Virus record (IMG/VR): IMGVR_UViG_3300046530_000052 | Coordinates: 62,001 to 126,000 of that record | Source: a virus | Strand: one strand, 5' to 3' | DNA length: 64,000 nt | Part shown: positions 50,110-58,805 of the stretch, in pieces | Layout: every line of letters begins with the position of its first letter | Position numbering within the stretch: the first letter of the stretch is position 1 | Made by a program: the position numbers and the translations under genes | Notes under the pieces: generated by a model | Seen by the model: the letters and a program-made list of their open reading frames with translations, nothing else | Database searches by the model: none | What the model was told of the DNA's origin: nothing

Positions 50110-51444
50110 ATGTCGAAATCCCATCTTGACTACCTGATGATGGTATCTGGTACTGAAAGCCTGAACGGTGGCGACACTGGCGGCGAGAACATCGATACCG
50201 GCGCTGGCAACCTGGGCGGCGGTAACACCGACACCAGCAACATCGAAGCCGTCATCGAAGAAGCACGCGCCGATACCGCCGAAGCTCAGGTTGTTGTTGA
50301 GCAAGCGGCACAAGCAGCTGAAGCTGCTGCTGAAGTCCTGGAACAACACGAAGAAGTTCTGCAAGAACTGACCGAAGAAGTGGCCGGCGTTGAATCGATG
50401 CGCACTGGCGCTACCACCTTCAACGGCATCGCGTTCGCCGATCGCTACAACCGCTGCGTTAAGCTGAACGCCCAACTGGGTGGCCGCAACTTCAACCTGT
50501 GCGGCGCTGAATCCCTGAACGACCTGGCCACTGCCAAGCTGTTCGCTGTTGCTGGTGTCGAAGGCTTCATGGACACCATCAAGGCCGGCGCAAGCAAGGC
50601 GATCGAGTTCATCAAGGGCATCTTCAACTCCATGATCAACTTCTTCGTTGGTCTGAAGTCCACCGCCGACGGCCTGGAGCGTCAAGCCAAAACCCTCGCG
50701 ACCACCATCGCCGAGAAAGCGCCGAAGTCGACCATTAAACTGGGCGCCTGGAACATCGGTTGCGACTACGCCAACGCTGGCCTGAAAGGCATCGACGGCA
50801 TCCTGCACGCCGGTGTGTTCGACCTGATCTCCAGCTCCCTGCCAGCCTTCATGGACCTGAGCAAGAAACTGGACGGCATCGACGTAGGTCAGTTCCGCAC
50901 TGCCTACAAGAAAGTGACCGACGACATCAAGGAACTGGCCAAGGCTGCTGGTAAGCCAAACGTCAGCCAGACTGCCGACAAGACTTCGGTCCTGATGGTT
51001 CACGCTGGCTTCCGCGTCTTCGCTGCTTTCAGCGAGAAGTTCGAAACCGAAGCTGAAGCTGTTTCCGCTGCTCGTTCGATCAAACTGACCTTCGGCAAAA
51101 CCGACGACGCCGGCAAGTTCACCAAGGGCGAAACCGAGCTCAAGGCAAGCAAGGGTCAGCTGCAAAGCACTCTGAAAGGCGTGCACGATTACGTGGCCGA
51201 GCTGCGCGACAGCAAAGTTGCTGCCAAGTTCTCGAAAGCTGAACGTGACCGCGTCATCGGCACCCTGAACGTCCAGATCAAAGGCGACCACAGCGAAAGC
51301 GACGGCAAGCGTGATCAGGCGAAGAAAGCAATCGAGCTGTGCAAAGCGATCTACGTGTCGGCCTCTGGTCTGACTTCGTCCGTCGACCGCCTGTACATCT
51401 ACCTGGCCAACCAGATCCTGGGCGCTGTTAAAGCTCACTTCTGA
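50110..51444 (+). CDS. major inner-body-type virion protein, 444 aa
   Basis: The most codon-biased gene of the virion block. The propeptide holds several Gly-x-Glu sites: SGTE (E16), AGVE (E95), CGAE (E134) and AGVE (E151). Between the first two lies a Gly/Thr/Asp-rich linker and an Ala/Glu/Gln coiled coil (residues 46-90). After E151 comes GFMDTIKAGASKAIEF and the helix IKGIFNSMINFFVG, clearly related to KEGASKAIAYIKKM of gene 33079. The C-terminal 280 residues are Lys/Ala helices. If cut at all sites it would release several short peptides, a known feature of phiKZ-type heads. AAAAGG precedes the ATG. Confidence 0.8.
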   Translation: MSKSHLDYLMMVSGTESLNGGDTGGENIDTGAGNLGGGNTDTSNIEAVIEEARADTAEAQVVVEQAAQAAEAAAEVLEQHEEVLQELTEEVAGVESMRTGATTFNGIAFADRYNRCVKLNAQLGGRNFNLCGAESLNDLATAKLFAVAGVEGFMDTIKAGASKAIEFIKGIFNSMINFFVGLKSTADGLERQAKTLATTIAEKAPKSTIKLGAWNIGCDYANAGLKGIDGILHAGVFDLISSSLPAFMDLSKKLDGIDVGQFRTAYKKVTDDIKELAKAAGKPNVSQTADKTSVLMVHAGFRVFAAFSEKFETEAEAVSAARSIKLTFGKTDDAGKFTKGETELKASKGQLQSTLKGVHDYVAELRDSKVAAKFSKAERDRVIGTLNVQIKGDHSESDGKRDQAKKAIELCKAIYVSASGLTSSVDRLYIYLANQILGAVKAHF

Positions 51445-51464
51445 TTGCCATCGGTGCGTTGAAC

Positions 51465-51512
51465 CTAACCCGCCTGCCCTAACCGGCAGGCGGGTTAGTC
51501 TTCTTTCTATTT
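51465..51512 (+). terminator. strong intrinsic terminator
   Basis: Perfect 14-bp stem CTAACCCGCCTGCC (51465-51478) / GGCAGGCGGGTTAG (51485-51498), six-base loop, then tcttctttctattt. Confidence 0.9.
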
Positions 51513-51560
51513 GCATTTTGATGCTATGTGCTAATTATCCACTCGATAGGTAACTCACAC

Positions 51561-52592
51561 ATGAACGGACAAAGTGTGGCTCCTTTACGGTATATCGTTA
51601 CCCCGACTCTGAAAGATATTTCTGATCAGGACCGGGAAGAATTCGAAGCCGCTGAAGCACAGCCGGTAATGGCAGAACTCTCTGCCGAGAACGATCAGGT
51701 AAGCGGTACTGAAAAGTACTACAACTACATCCTCCACTCGCAAGCTCTGGTTTCCGCTGAGCTGGGTAGTGTCACCGGTGCTGAGGGTCTGCTGGGTTCT
51801 CTGAAGCGCGGTGCTGGTCGGATCATCCAGATTGTTAAGGACTTCTTTAAATGGATCTGGAGTTTCTTCTCCGCCAAAGAAAAGAAGATCGACCACAAGT
51901 TGCAGTACGTTGATTCCCGTCTTCGTGATAAGGGGGTCAAGGCAGGTGAGGTTTATTACCCACAAGCCACTTACTACATTTACCCGAAAACAGGTCCCGG
52001 TAAACCAGCAGGTGACCTAGGTTGGGTGAGTGAGACCAACAAGCGTATTGCCAAAGGCATCACCAATGCCAACAGCTACGCTACTTTGTTGACCGAACAT
52101 TTGAACTTGCTGGAGAAGATGGCTAAAGACCGTAAGCCAGTCAGCGAGATGGTTGCTGCTACCACTGCCTATTCGGGCAAGGTGCGTGCACTGTTCGGTA
52201 CACCCACCAACAAAGATAAGGCGACGTTCATCACTCAGGATGACTTCCGCTTTGGTGCTACCAAGATTGCTTACCACCCAACCAGTAATCGTCGGACTGA
52301 TTTCCATATCAGTACCTTTACGACGACAGTTACGACTGTGGAAGAAATCCGTAAGGATACCGCTGCTAACTTGGCGCTAGTGAAGAAGATGACAGTTGAC
52401 CTGCATAAGCTCGAGAAGGAAATGGTTGATACCTTGACCTTCCTTAAGAACAGCAAGGATCTCGGTAATGGGGTCCACAAGGTCTTCGCGTCTATCATTA
52501 ATAACAGCCTCGATGATATTCGTACTTTCGAGAACGTACTGTATCGAGCGCTTAACACGATCGGCGACCTGTGCAAGGCGGCCGTTAACTAA
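51561..52592 (+). CDS. inner-body/ejected-type virion protein, 343 aa
   Basis: ATG at 51561 has AGGTAA upstream; an in-frame start at 51528 lies too close to the terminator and lacks a site. Sites SGTE (E51) and TGAE (E75), then GLLGSLKRGAGRIIQIVKDF and an aromatic cluster KWIWSFFSAKEKK. This is the same layout as gene 33079. The C-terminal region is mixed helix with Thr/Lys. Weaker codon bias than 50110, so probably fewer copies. Confidence 0.75.
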   Translation: MNGQSVAPLRYIVTPTLKDISDQDREEFEAAEAQPVMAELSAENDQVSGTEKYYNYILHSQALVSAELGSVTGAEGLLGSLKRGAGRIIQIVKDFFKWIWSFFSAKEKKIDHKLQYVDSRLRDKGVKAGEVYYPQATYYIYPKTGPGKPAGDLGWVSETNKRIAKGITNANSYATLLTEHLNLLEKMAKDRKPVSEMVAATTAYSGKVRALFGTPTNKDKATFITQDDFRFGATKIAYHPTSNRRTDFHISTFTTTVTTVEEIRKDTAANLALVKKMTVDLHKLEKEMVDTLTFLKNSKDLGNGVHKVFASIINNSLDDIRTFENVLYRALNTIGDLCKAAVN

Positions 52593-52603
52593 GGAGAAGG
52601 TCT

Positions 52604-53101
52604 ATGCGGCTTAATCTGGTAAACCTTCCCTCGCTTATAGGGGCAGGGCTTTCTACTATCGCATGTGAGAGCTTTAACCCCAAGTTTGGTAACAAGGTAG
52701 CTATTAACGAAGATCTCTTCAAATACGTGCTTCCAGGCCCTCCTAAAGAGGTGTTTGTGTTTGAACGGGTTTCTTTGAACGAACTGTTCGAGGGTAATCC
52801 TCAGTCCATCGTTGGGATTGTTCGTCGTGACTGGTCGGAGCCTACCCCTTTTGAGATCATTAATTTCCTGGGTACTCCGCTTACCACTCAGGAAGGTCCG
52901 GTAGAAGCACTGGATCCAGAAGACGAAAGCGCTGACCTCGTAACCAAGCAGTTCAACCTGTGGGTTCAGTACATCGGTCTGGGTGGGTTGTACCGCGCTG
53001 ACGTTGACCTGACCACCACTGAAGGCTGGTTGCACGTGGACGCTCGCCGCTCCGCTGTCTTCAAAGGTAGCGTCTCTATTAAAGTCCAGGAGGTAGAATG
53101 A
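52604..53101 (+). CDS. small virion protein, 165 aa
   Basis: GGAGAAGG precedes the ATG. The C-terminus has WLHVDARRSAVFKGSVSIKV, a beta pattern (x-F-x-G-x-V) repeated in the protein at 54504 (SSSYMWQGAVTLTV), which suggests the two are distant relatives flanking an inner-body gene. No enzyme motif. It overlaps the next gene by 4 bp. Confidence 0.68.
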   Translation: MRLNLVNLPSLIGAGLSTIACESFNPKFGNKVAINEDLFKYVLPGPPKEVFVFERVSLNELFEGNPQSIVGIVRRDWSEPTPFEIINFLGTPLTTQEGPVEALDPEDESADLVTKQFNLWVQYIGLGGLYRADVDLTTTEGWLHVDARRSAVFKGSVSIKVQEVE

Positions 53102-54507
53102 ATCCTTATCAGAAGTTAGGTCTTCTCGGGATGCTGGCTAACAGCCTCGGGAAAACAACATTCAGCGAGGAAGATAACCCCCGGTTCTTGCAATACTTGA
53201 GGTTGCATGGGATCGGAGCGATTACTCGCGAGAATTTGTCGACCCAGTTGAACCACATCGTTGGTGTTGTCTGCCGTCATTTCGATTACTACGATTCATC
53301 GGAGATGGGTGTCAATAAGTCCCTCAACGATTTCTTGTGCGAATTGGCAGAGCGTATCGAGAACGGCGATTACACCCCCCCTCGTGATGTGTCGATGATC
53401 ATCATCTCTCTGGGGAATAAGCCCGGTACTGCCAATAATCAGGATGGTGTTGAAAACCTGATTGCGATGGCGAAACGCATTTTGGACCCGTACGAGGCGC
53501 TGGACGGCGATGAGCTTCCTGAACAGATCGATGAAATCTATCAGGCAGACTCTCGTCGACTGGAATACCTCGACCGCATCCTGTCTCTGGTAGACGTCTT
53601 CACCACTGCTCGCTTCGGCATGCTGGCTGGTATCGAGGAATACGCCCCGCTGGACTACAACACTGTACACCCGCTGGAAACCTTTGACATCGGTGGCTTT
53701 GAATGCGCCTCTAACGAAGGTTGCAAGTGCGGCTGTGCTGCGGATCACTCGCTGACAATGCTGCAAGGTATTGAAGACTACTTGGCTGAGAAAACCACTA
53801 CCCCGGACTATTACTACTTCGAAGGTGTGACTCGGGCTAACGGTCTGGAGATGGATAACATCTCTGGGAGTGAAGGTCCTGTCTTCGACGCAGTTAAGAA
53901 CCTGGGTAAGGTGGCTTACAAAGCTGCGATGGAAACGTGGGAAAACGTCAAGGCCTTGTTTGACGAAAGCGAAGAAGATGCTGACGATAATGTCACCAAC
54001 GACGCTGACGATAACAAGAAGGCTATTCAGTCAATGGGTAGTGCTGATGGCGCGAAGATCAACGACAATGCCAAGACTGGTATTATCGCGATGGCAAAGA
54101 AGATCGACGTGTCCGGTGCTATGGAGAAAATTGTTGCACGTTTGGAGGGTCCTTCCAGTGCGGGTGGTGTTATTGATGGCTTGCTTGGTCTGCTGGGTTC
54201 CAACAGTGCTCTGACCAAAGATATCGACAGTGAAAAGAAAGCAGCTGAGGACGCTCTGGCGGACCTGAAGAAGGCTTCTGAAAGCGTGAGTGGTGACGAC
54301 AGCAATAAAGACGCTGCCGCTGCTGCTAAGGCTGCTGTACAGGACAAGATCTCCAAGGCCAAAGACGCTGTTGCTTCGGTCAAGAAGAAAGCTCAGGACC
54401 ACAACAAGGTGACTAAGGGGATCCGTAAAGCTATTCGCGGCATTACTCCTCACATCTTTATCAGCGTCGGTCCTAAGAAAGACAAAGAGAAGGATGATGA
54501 CAAATGA
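53098..54507 (+). CDS. inner-body-type virion protein with Cys cluster, 469 aa
   Basis: A long N-terminal part (about 259 residues) precedes a SGSE site (256-259); candidate earlier sites are AGIE (E180) and QGIE (E225). Between them lies a Cys cluster: C203, C209, C211 and C213, then Asp-His (216-217), which could bind metal. After E259 comes GPVFDAVKNLGKVAYKAAMETW, the helix of the family in weaker form. The C-terminal 150 residues are Asp/Lys/Ala-rich and end in a charged KKDKEKDDDK tail. Overlaps its neighbours on both sides. Confidence 0.7.
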   Translation: MNPYQKLGLLGMLANSLGKTTFSEEDNPRFLQYLRLHGIGAITRENLSTQLNHIVGVVCRHFDYYDSSEMGVNKSLNDFLCELAERIENGDYTPPRDVSMIIISLGNKPGTANNQDGVENLIAMAKRILDPYEALDGDELPEQIDEIYQADSRRLEYLDRILSLVDVFTTARFGMLAGIEEYAPLDYNTVHPLETFDIGGFECASNEGCKCGCAADHSLTMLQGIEDYLAEKTTTPDYYYFEGVTRANGLEMDNISGSEGPVFDAVKNLGKVAYKAAMETWENVKALFDESEEDADDNVTNDADDNKKAIQSMGSADGAKINDNAKTGIIAMAKKIDVSGAMEKIVARLEGPSSAGGVIDGLLGLLGSNSALTKDIDSEKKAAEDALADLKKASESVSGDDSNKDAAAAAKAAVQDKISKAKDAVASVKKKAQDHNKVTKGIRKAIRGITPHIFISVGPKKDKEKDDDK

Positions 54508-55208
54508 ACACACTACATCCGGCGTTGGTTAAGAACTTCCTTAACCAGATCCCAGACGCTACCAGCATTCTGGGAATCGAACAAGGTGAACCCGGTACGT
54601 TTGTAATCCTCGCGGAGATCAACGGTAAGGAAGAACGGCTGGACGTTCCTAAGAGCGAGCTGAGTGCTCGTTTGAAGAGCACCCATCTGAACATCCGCGC
54701 TAAGTCCGGTTCTACCTTCACAGAGGTCTTGCAACGCCTCAGTGACGACTACGGGTTGTATTGGGTTAAGGGGGTTGACTTTGTTGCTAACGACACCCCC
54801 GCCAAAGGAACCATCCTGATCGACGTCCCGTCGAGTAGCTACATGTGGCAAGGCGCTGTGACCCTGACTGTCTTCTCTACTGAAGATCGTTGCAAGGATC
54901 CGATCCGTATCCCACTGAACCCTGCTCGTACCGCACTGCTGCTGGCTCAGAAGATCTTCCACGTCGAAGCTGGTGTAGTGACGGCCAAAGGGAATCTTAC
55001 ACAGAAAGTGGCGGAACAGATCATTGCTTACTTGCAAGAGCAGCGCGATGAAACCTACGCCTTGAAAGACTTGTCCGGGACCAAGGTTCTCCGTACGTTC
55101 GCTGATACGTTCAGTAGCGTCGCGGTTCTGGAAGTCAAAGGCAAGGGCAACGTCTTTATTCGATTCGATTCCGAAAAGGATAACGTTGTTCCACCGACCA
55201 ACCGTTAG
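54504..55208 (+). CDS. small virion protein, 234 aa
   Basis: Starts in the preceding stop (ATGA). The first 75 residues are mixed; the middle has IDVPSSSYMWQGAVTLTVFS, matching the end of the protein at 52604. A helix (ALLLAQKIFHVEAGVVTAK) and a beta end (VLEVKGKGNVFIRFD) follow. Probably a virion or tail-associated protein; no family recognised. Confidence 0.68.
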   Translation: MNTLHPALVKNFLNQIPDATSILGIEQGEPGTFVILAEINGKEERLDVPKSELSARLKSTHLNIRAKSGSTFTEVLQRLSDDYGLYWVKGVDFVANDTPAKGTILIDVPSSSYMWQGAVTLTVFSTEDRCKDPIRIPLNPARTALLLAQKIFHVEAGVVTAKGNLTQKVAEQIIAYLQEQRDETYALKDLSGTKVLRTFADTFSSVAVLEVKGKGNVFIRFDSEKDNVVPPTNR

Positions 55209-55214
55209 CCATAC

Positions 55215-55245
55215 CCAACGGTGGAGGTATCCCCTCCACCGTTGG
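55215..55245 (+). terminator. hairpin directly upstream of gene 55260, no U-tract
   Basis: Perfect 13-bp stem CCAACGGTGGAGG (55215-55227) / CCTCCACCGTTGG (55233-55245), followed by tttaaggag, where GGAG is the ribosome site of the next gene. It could terminate weakly or set a processed 5' end for the next message. Confidence 0.6.
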
Positions 55246-55259
55246 TTTAAGGAGTTGAG

Positions 55260-56762
55260 ATGTCCACTCTGAACACGACTGTTCTGGCTGAAGAGAACTA
55301 TGACAGTTTTCTACGCCCAGCTATTTACGATTCCATTATTGCTGTTTTGGATTTCTATGGGTTACGTTCTGCAACAAACATTTATTACAACGGTGGTAAT
55401 GACGTTGTTAAGTTGATTGGTAACGCCCAGTCCGATGGACCGCAGGCTGATCACTTCACCGACGGTACTTTCCGTAACAAGATCTTTATCGAGGCAGAAG
55501 TCGAGGACAGTGAGTTCTGGGATCTGCGTCGTGACATGGTTGAACGTCCTGTATTCCTGAACAAGGAACTCCCGTTGATCATTTGTCCTTCGTTTGAGGG
55601 GAAACAGATCCGGGTAAAGGTAGTGTCTCGTTTTAACACCGAGTCTCAGGCTAAAGCTTTCGTAAGCAAGATCAACCGTCAGCGTAAGAACCAAGTGGTG
55701 GACTTCAATTTCACCCCTACAGTCTCCATGCTGTTCAACAAAGGCTTGGTGCGGTTTGTAGACATCCTCCACACCATGCTGAAACAGAACGAGCCTGCCC
55801 TGCCAGAGTTCCAAGAGTGGTTCGGTAAGTACGCTCAGTTCAACTTCCACGAGGTTACCAACATCGCCGGTAATCTTCCGCAGATCGTGGTTCCGCTTAA
55901 GCCTAACAACATTGGGATCTCCTTTACTGACCCCTTTGTTGCCAAAGCACGGAAAGGTAGTGTCTACGCTCAGTTCGAAGTTGAGTTCAGTTACACCTTC
56001 TACTTCAACTCGTTTTTGGGTTGGGAAGTTGAGTACCCGCTGAACGTTTATCAGGAACAGATTCCGGAAGAGTACATCCCTCGTCCTCAACCGGGGTTCA
56101 CTGAGAACAAAGGGGTGGCGTCAGGTCCTGAAGTTACATCGGGTCGAGAGATCAACCCGCCCATTGACTTCATTCAGAGCCCTTACTTCCTGAAGCTGCC
56201 TGCTCACGATCCTTGGACTACTCCTTATGAGTGGTGGATCCAGCCAGTGGTACAAGCTCAGCTGAAGCTGGTGGATGCAGATGAACAGGTGATCGGAAAT
56301 ATCTTTGAGCTACCTGAATTCAAGTGGCGTCCTAAAGCAGTGGAGTATATCAAGCGTCGTCATGCTTATGCTTTCCTGCACCACGAGACTCCGTTCCTGT
56401 TCAGACTGTTTGCAGGCACTCGGATTGTTCCCCCTAAGGACGTCCGTATGGATCCTGACGGGACTGTGGTTCTATTGACCAAGCCTAACCTCAAGCAGAC
56501 CTACCATTTGGTAGCATGCATTGACTACGCCATCCGTGACTACAGTAAACAGCTCTGGGAAGACGTGGGTTGGGATGACGATGGTTACTGGGGAATCATC
56601 CGTACGGTTTTCGGTTGGGTGGACTTTAACAAGTTCCCTAGGCCGTGGGTGCATAACGTTCAAACTATTCTTGACAACATTGATTTGGGTCACGGTCGTG
56701 TCACTCATCAGTTTAACGTCTATCAAGGGCTCTTCGGCATTGTGGCCCATAACGCAGGATAA
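55260..56762 (+). CDS. virion structural protein, 500 aa (tail/baseplate candidate)
   Basis: GGAG 5-8 bases before the ATG. Rich in aromatic residues and beta strands (FEVEFSYTFYFNSFLGWEVEYPLNVY), with a Pro-rich loop (IPRPQPGF) and a WTTPYEWWIQP segment near residue 325. First of four genes (55260-60146) with similar composition, probably forming a tail or baseplate module. No catalytic motif or carbohydrate repeat seen. Confidence 0.68.
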   Translation: MSTLNTTVLAEENYDSFLRPAIYDSIIAVLDFYGLRSATNIYYNGGNDVVKLIGNAQSDGPQADHFTDGTFRNKIFIEAEVEDSEFWDLRRDMVERPVFLNKELPLIICPSFEGKQIRVKVVSRFNTESQAKAFVSKINRQRKNQVVDFNFTPTVSMLFNKGLVRFVDILHTMLKQNEPALPEFQEWFGKYAQFNFHEVTNIAGNLPQIVVPLKPNNIGISFTDPFVAKARKGSVYAQFEVEFSYTFYFNSFLGWEVEYPLNVYQEQIPEEYIPRPQPGFTENKGVASGPEVTSGREINPPIDFIQSPYFLKLPAHDPWTTPYEWWIQPVVQAQLKLVDADEQVIGNIFELPEFKWRPKAVEYIKRRHAYAFLHHETPFLFRLFAGTRIVPPKDVRMDPDGTVVLLTKPNLKQTYHLVACIDYAIRDYSKQLWEDVGWDDDGYWGIIRTVFGWVDFNKFPRPWVHNVQTILDNIDLGHGRVTHQFNVYQGLFGIVAHNAG

Positions 56763-56767
56763 CGATT

Positions 56768-58072
56768 ATGAGTTGGTCTATTAAGCCGTTAGGCGATGCA
56801 GTTCAGCCGGAACCAGAAGCACCCAGAATTACCAGTGAGAACTACCGTCACTCCATTGTTGAAAGTACCTACCAGCCTGAACGAGTTATCCTGTCTCAAG
56901 ACACCGGTACTCCTCGAATCTGTCTGTACTACCATCAGTGGCTGGGTCGTGATGAAGAACCTAAACCTTTCACTCTGGAAGGCGTCGGTACTTACCAGTC
57001 CTACGAACGTATTGAAAAACTCCCACTATTGCTGGATGACGGTAATGGCTCGTTCAGTTTCAACCCTCAAACAGCTGAGGCTGAAAAGAAGTACGTAGCC
57101 CGAGTAGTCTTTGACCGAGTCCCGACTATCCACGACGTTTTCGTTATGGACATCGCTGATGGTAACGCCGGGTTGTTTGCGATCACTGATCAACCAGAGT
57201 TCCGTGAAGTCACTGCCAACAAGAAGTATGAGTTCCAGTTTACTTTCCTGGGGATCATGACTGAGCAGCACGACGTTATTCTGGAATCCCGTGTTGTGCG
57301 TCGTCAGGTCTACTATCGTGACTCCGCCTTGAACGGCGGTCGTACTCTGATCAGCGGTACCCTGGAGCAGACCGCTAAGGAACTGTTCGGTTGGAAGACG
57401 ACTATTGCCCAGTACATCATGTCCGAGTTCTACTGGAACCCTGAGAACACCATCGTGTTCGACCGACCGGGCACACCCCCAGGTAAAACGGAAAAGATCT
57501 ACGATCCGTACCTGGTGAACTTCCTGACCGCAGTGATCACTCCAGATATGCGTGGTCGTTATCCGTTCATCAACCAGTTCTCCCTGCAATACGGTGGATT
57601 GGAAGATGCTCGTTATGGACCGATCAACATCTGGACCTTCCTGTTGCGTCATGACATGAACGTTCTACCGTTGTGTAACCGCAAGGCCAAGGTGATCGAC
57701 GTTAACCGGGTAGAAGCCACCCGCTTATACGGCAACCTGCGTTCCAGCCGTATTCGTCACTTCATCACCACGAACCCTGAAGACTTCAAGAAGTACTCTG
57801 CCTACATCAACGTGGACGGTTACCCTATCCTGAAGCCTAGTCCGGAATATGACATCTCGTACATGTTCTCCGAAGGGTTCTACACTGGCCATCCAACAGG
57901 TGAGTTCGAGGAAATCGTGTACTCATCTTACCGTGACCAAATGATCGACCACGAGCGACTGCTGAAGTACGTCAAAGACTATTTCAAGTTGACTCCAATG
58001 GAACGGTTGTATCACGGTGCTATCTTGATTCGTTTGATTGACCTCTCTCGGAAAATCCAAGGACCCCTCTAA
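56768..58072 (+). CDS. virion structural protein, 434 aa (tail/baseplate candidate)
   Basis: AGGAT precedes the ATG; it overlaps the next gene by 1 bp. Beta-rich N-terminal half (KYEFQFTFLGIMTEQHDVIL), an Arg-rich centre, and a helical C-terminus with LLKYVKDYFKLTPMERLYHG. Shares the Tyr/Arg/Pro-rich style of its neighbours. No family recognised. Confidence 0.68.
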   Translation: MSWSIKPLGDAVQPEPEAPRITSENYRHSIVESTYQPERVILSQDTGTPRICLYYHQWLGRDEEPKPFTLEGVGTYQSYERIEKLPLLLDDGNGSFSFNPQTAEAEKKYVARVVFDRVPTIHDVFVMDIADGNAGLFAITDQPEFREVTANKKYEFQFTFLGIMTEQHDVILESRVVRRQVYYRDSALNGGRTLISGTLEQTAKELFGWKTTIAQYIMSEFYWNPENTIVFDRPGTPPGKTEKIYDPYLVNFLTAVITPDMRGRYPFINQFSLQYGGLEDARYGPINIWTFLLRHDMNVLPLCNRKAKVIDVNRVEATRLYGNLRSSRIRHFITTNPEDFKKYSAYINVDGYPILKPSPEYDISYMFSEGFYTGHPTGEFEEIVYSSYRDQMIDHERLLKYVKDYFKLTPMERLYHGAILIRLIDLSRKIQGPL

Positions 58073-58800
58073 TGTTAACCCTCAGTCGGTATAACCAAAT
58101 ACGGGAAGAGATCTTCAGGCTATACAACATCTTGAATAACCGGCTCTATCCCGTGCGGGTTACACCGGTCATGATGATGACAGTAGAAGAACTCCGTAAC
58201 CGTGAAACGTTTACTCGGGATGAAACGATTGCTGACCCCACTCGGTACGAGGACTATCAAGAGATCCGGATGGAGTGTCACCGGATGATCGAGATCCTCC
58301 CCAACCTTGTTAAGGAACGGGATCTGGGTTTCGCTAATCCGAATGACCACATCGTGGAGATCTTTGAATCAGCTCAGAACTATCTGCGCTTGTGGGTGGA
58401 GCTGGTAACCAACGCTACTGAGTTCCGTCCTCCTCCTTTGGATGAGCTGCGGGCTATCGAAAGCTTGGCTTACTGTCTCTACCCCGAGTACAAGAAGATC
58501 AAGCAGTACTTGCTGGTCAGGGATTCCTACAAGACCAAGGAAGAGCAAGCCCAACACGTGGAAGATGGCTTCATGAGTCTGGCGGCTCTGTTCGGGATGA
58601 CCTCTCACGACATGGCTAAGAAGGACAGTCTTGCGTTCATCAGTCACTTGGAAGACTTGGGGATTGATACGGGGCGTTCTACGGTCTCTCAGGAGGACTA
58701 TGACGTGCTGCAAAGCATCACTCCTGTAAACACTATCAATGACGGACTATTCTCCCCGGAAGTGTCTTCAGAACTCCCTAACTGGACGTTTAACAGGTAA
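58072..58800 (+). CDS. virion structural protein, 242 aa
   Basis: Start overlaps the preceding stop (TAATG). All-helical, Arg/Glu-rich N-terminal two thirds (YNQIREEIFRLYNILNNRLYP), then an acidic loop-rich C-terminus. Only 5 bp before the next gene. No family recognised; co-expressed with the tail/baseplate candidates. Confidence 0.68.
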   Translation: MLTLSRYNQIREEIFRLYNILNNRLYPVRVTPVMMMTVEELRNRETFTRDETIADPTRYEDYQEIRMECHRMIEILPNLVKERDLGFANPNDHIVEIFESAQNYLRLWVELVTNATEFRPPPLDELRAIESLAYCLYPEYKKIKQYLLVRDSYKTKEEQAQHVEDGFMSLAALFGMTSHDMAKKDSLAFISHLEDLGIDTGRSTVSQEDYDVLQSITPVNTINDGLFSPEVSSELPNWTFNR

Positions 58801-58805
58801 CCCCT

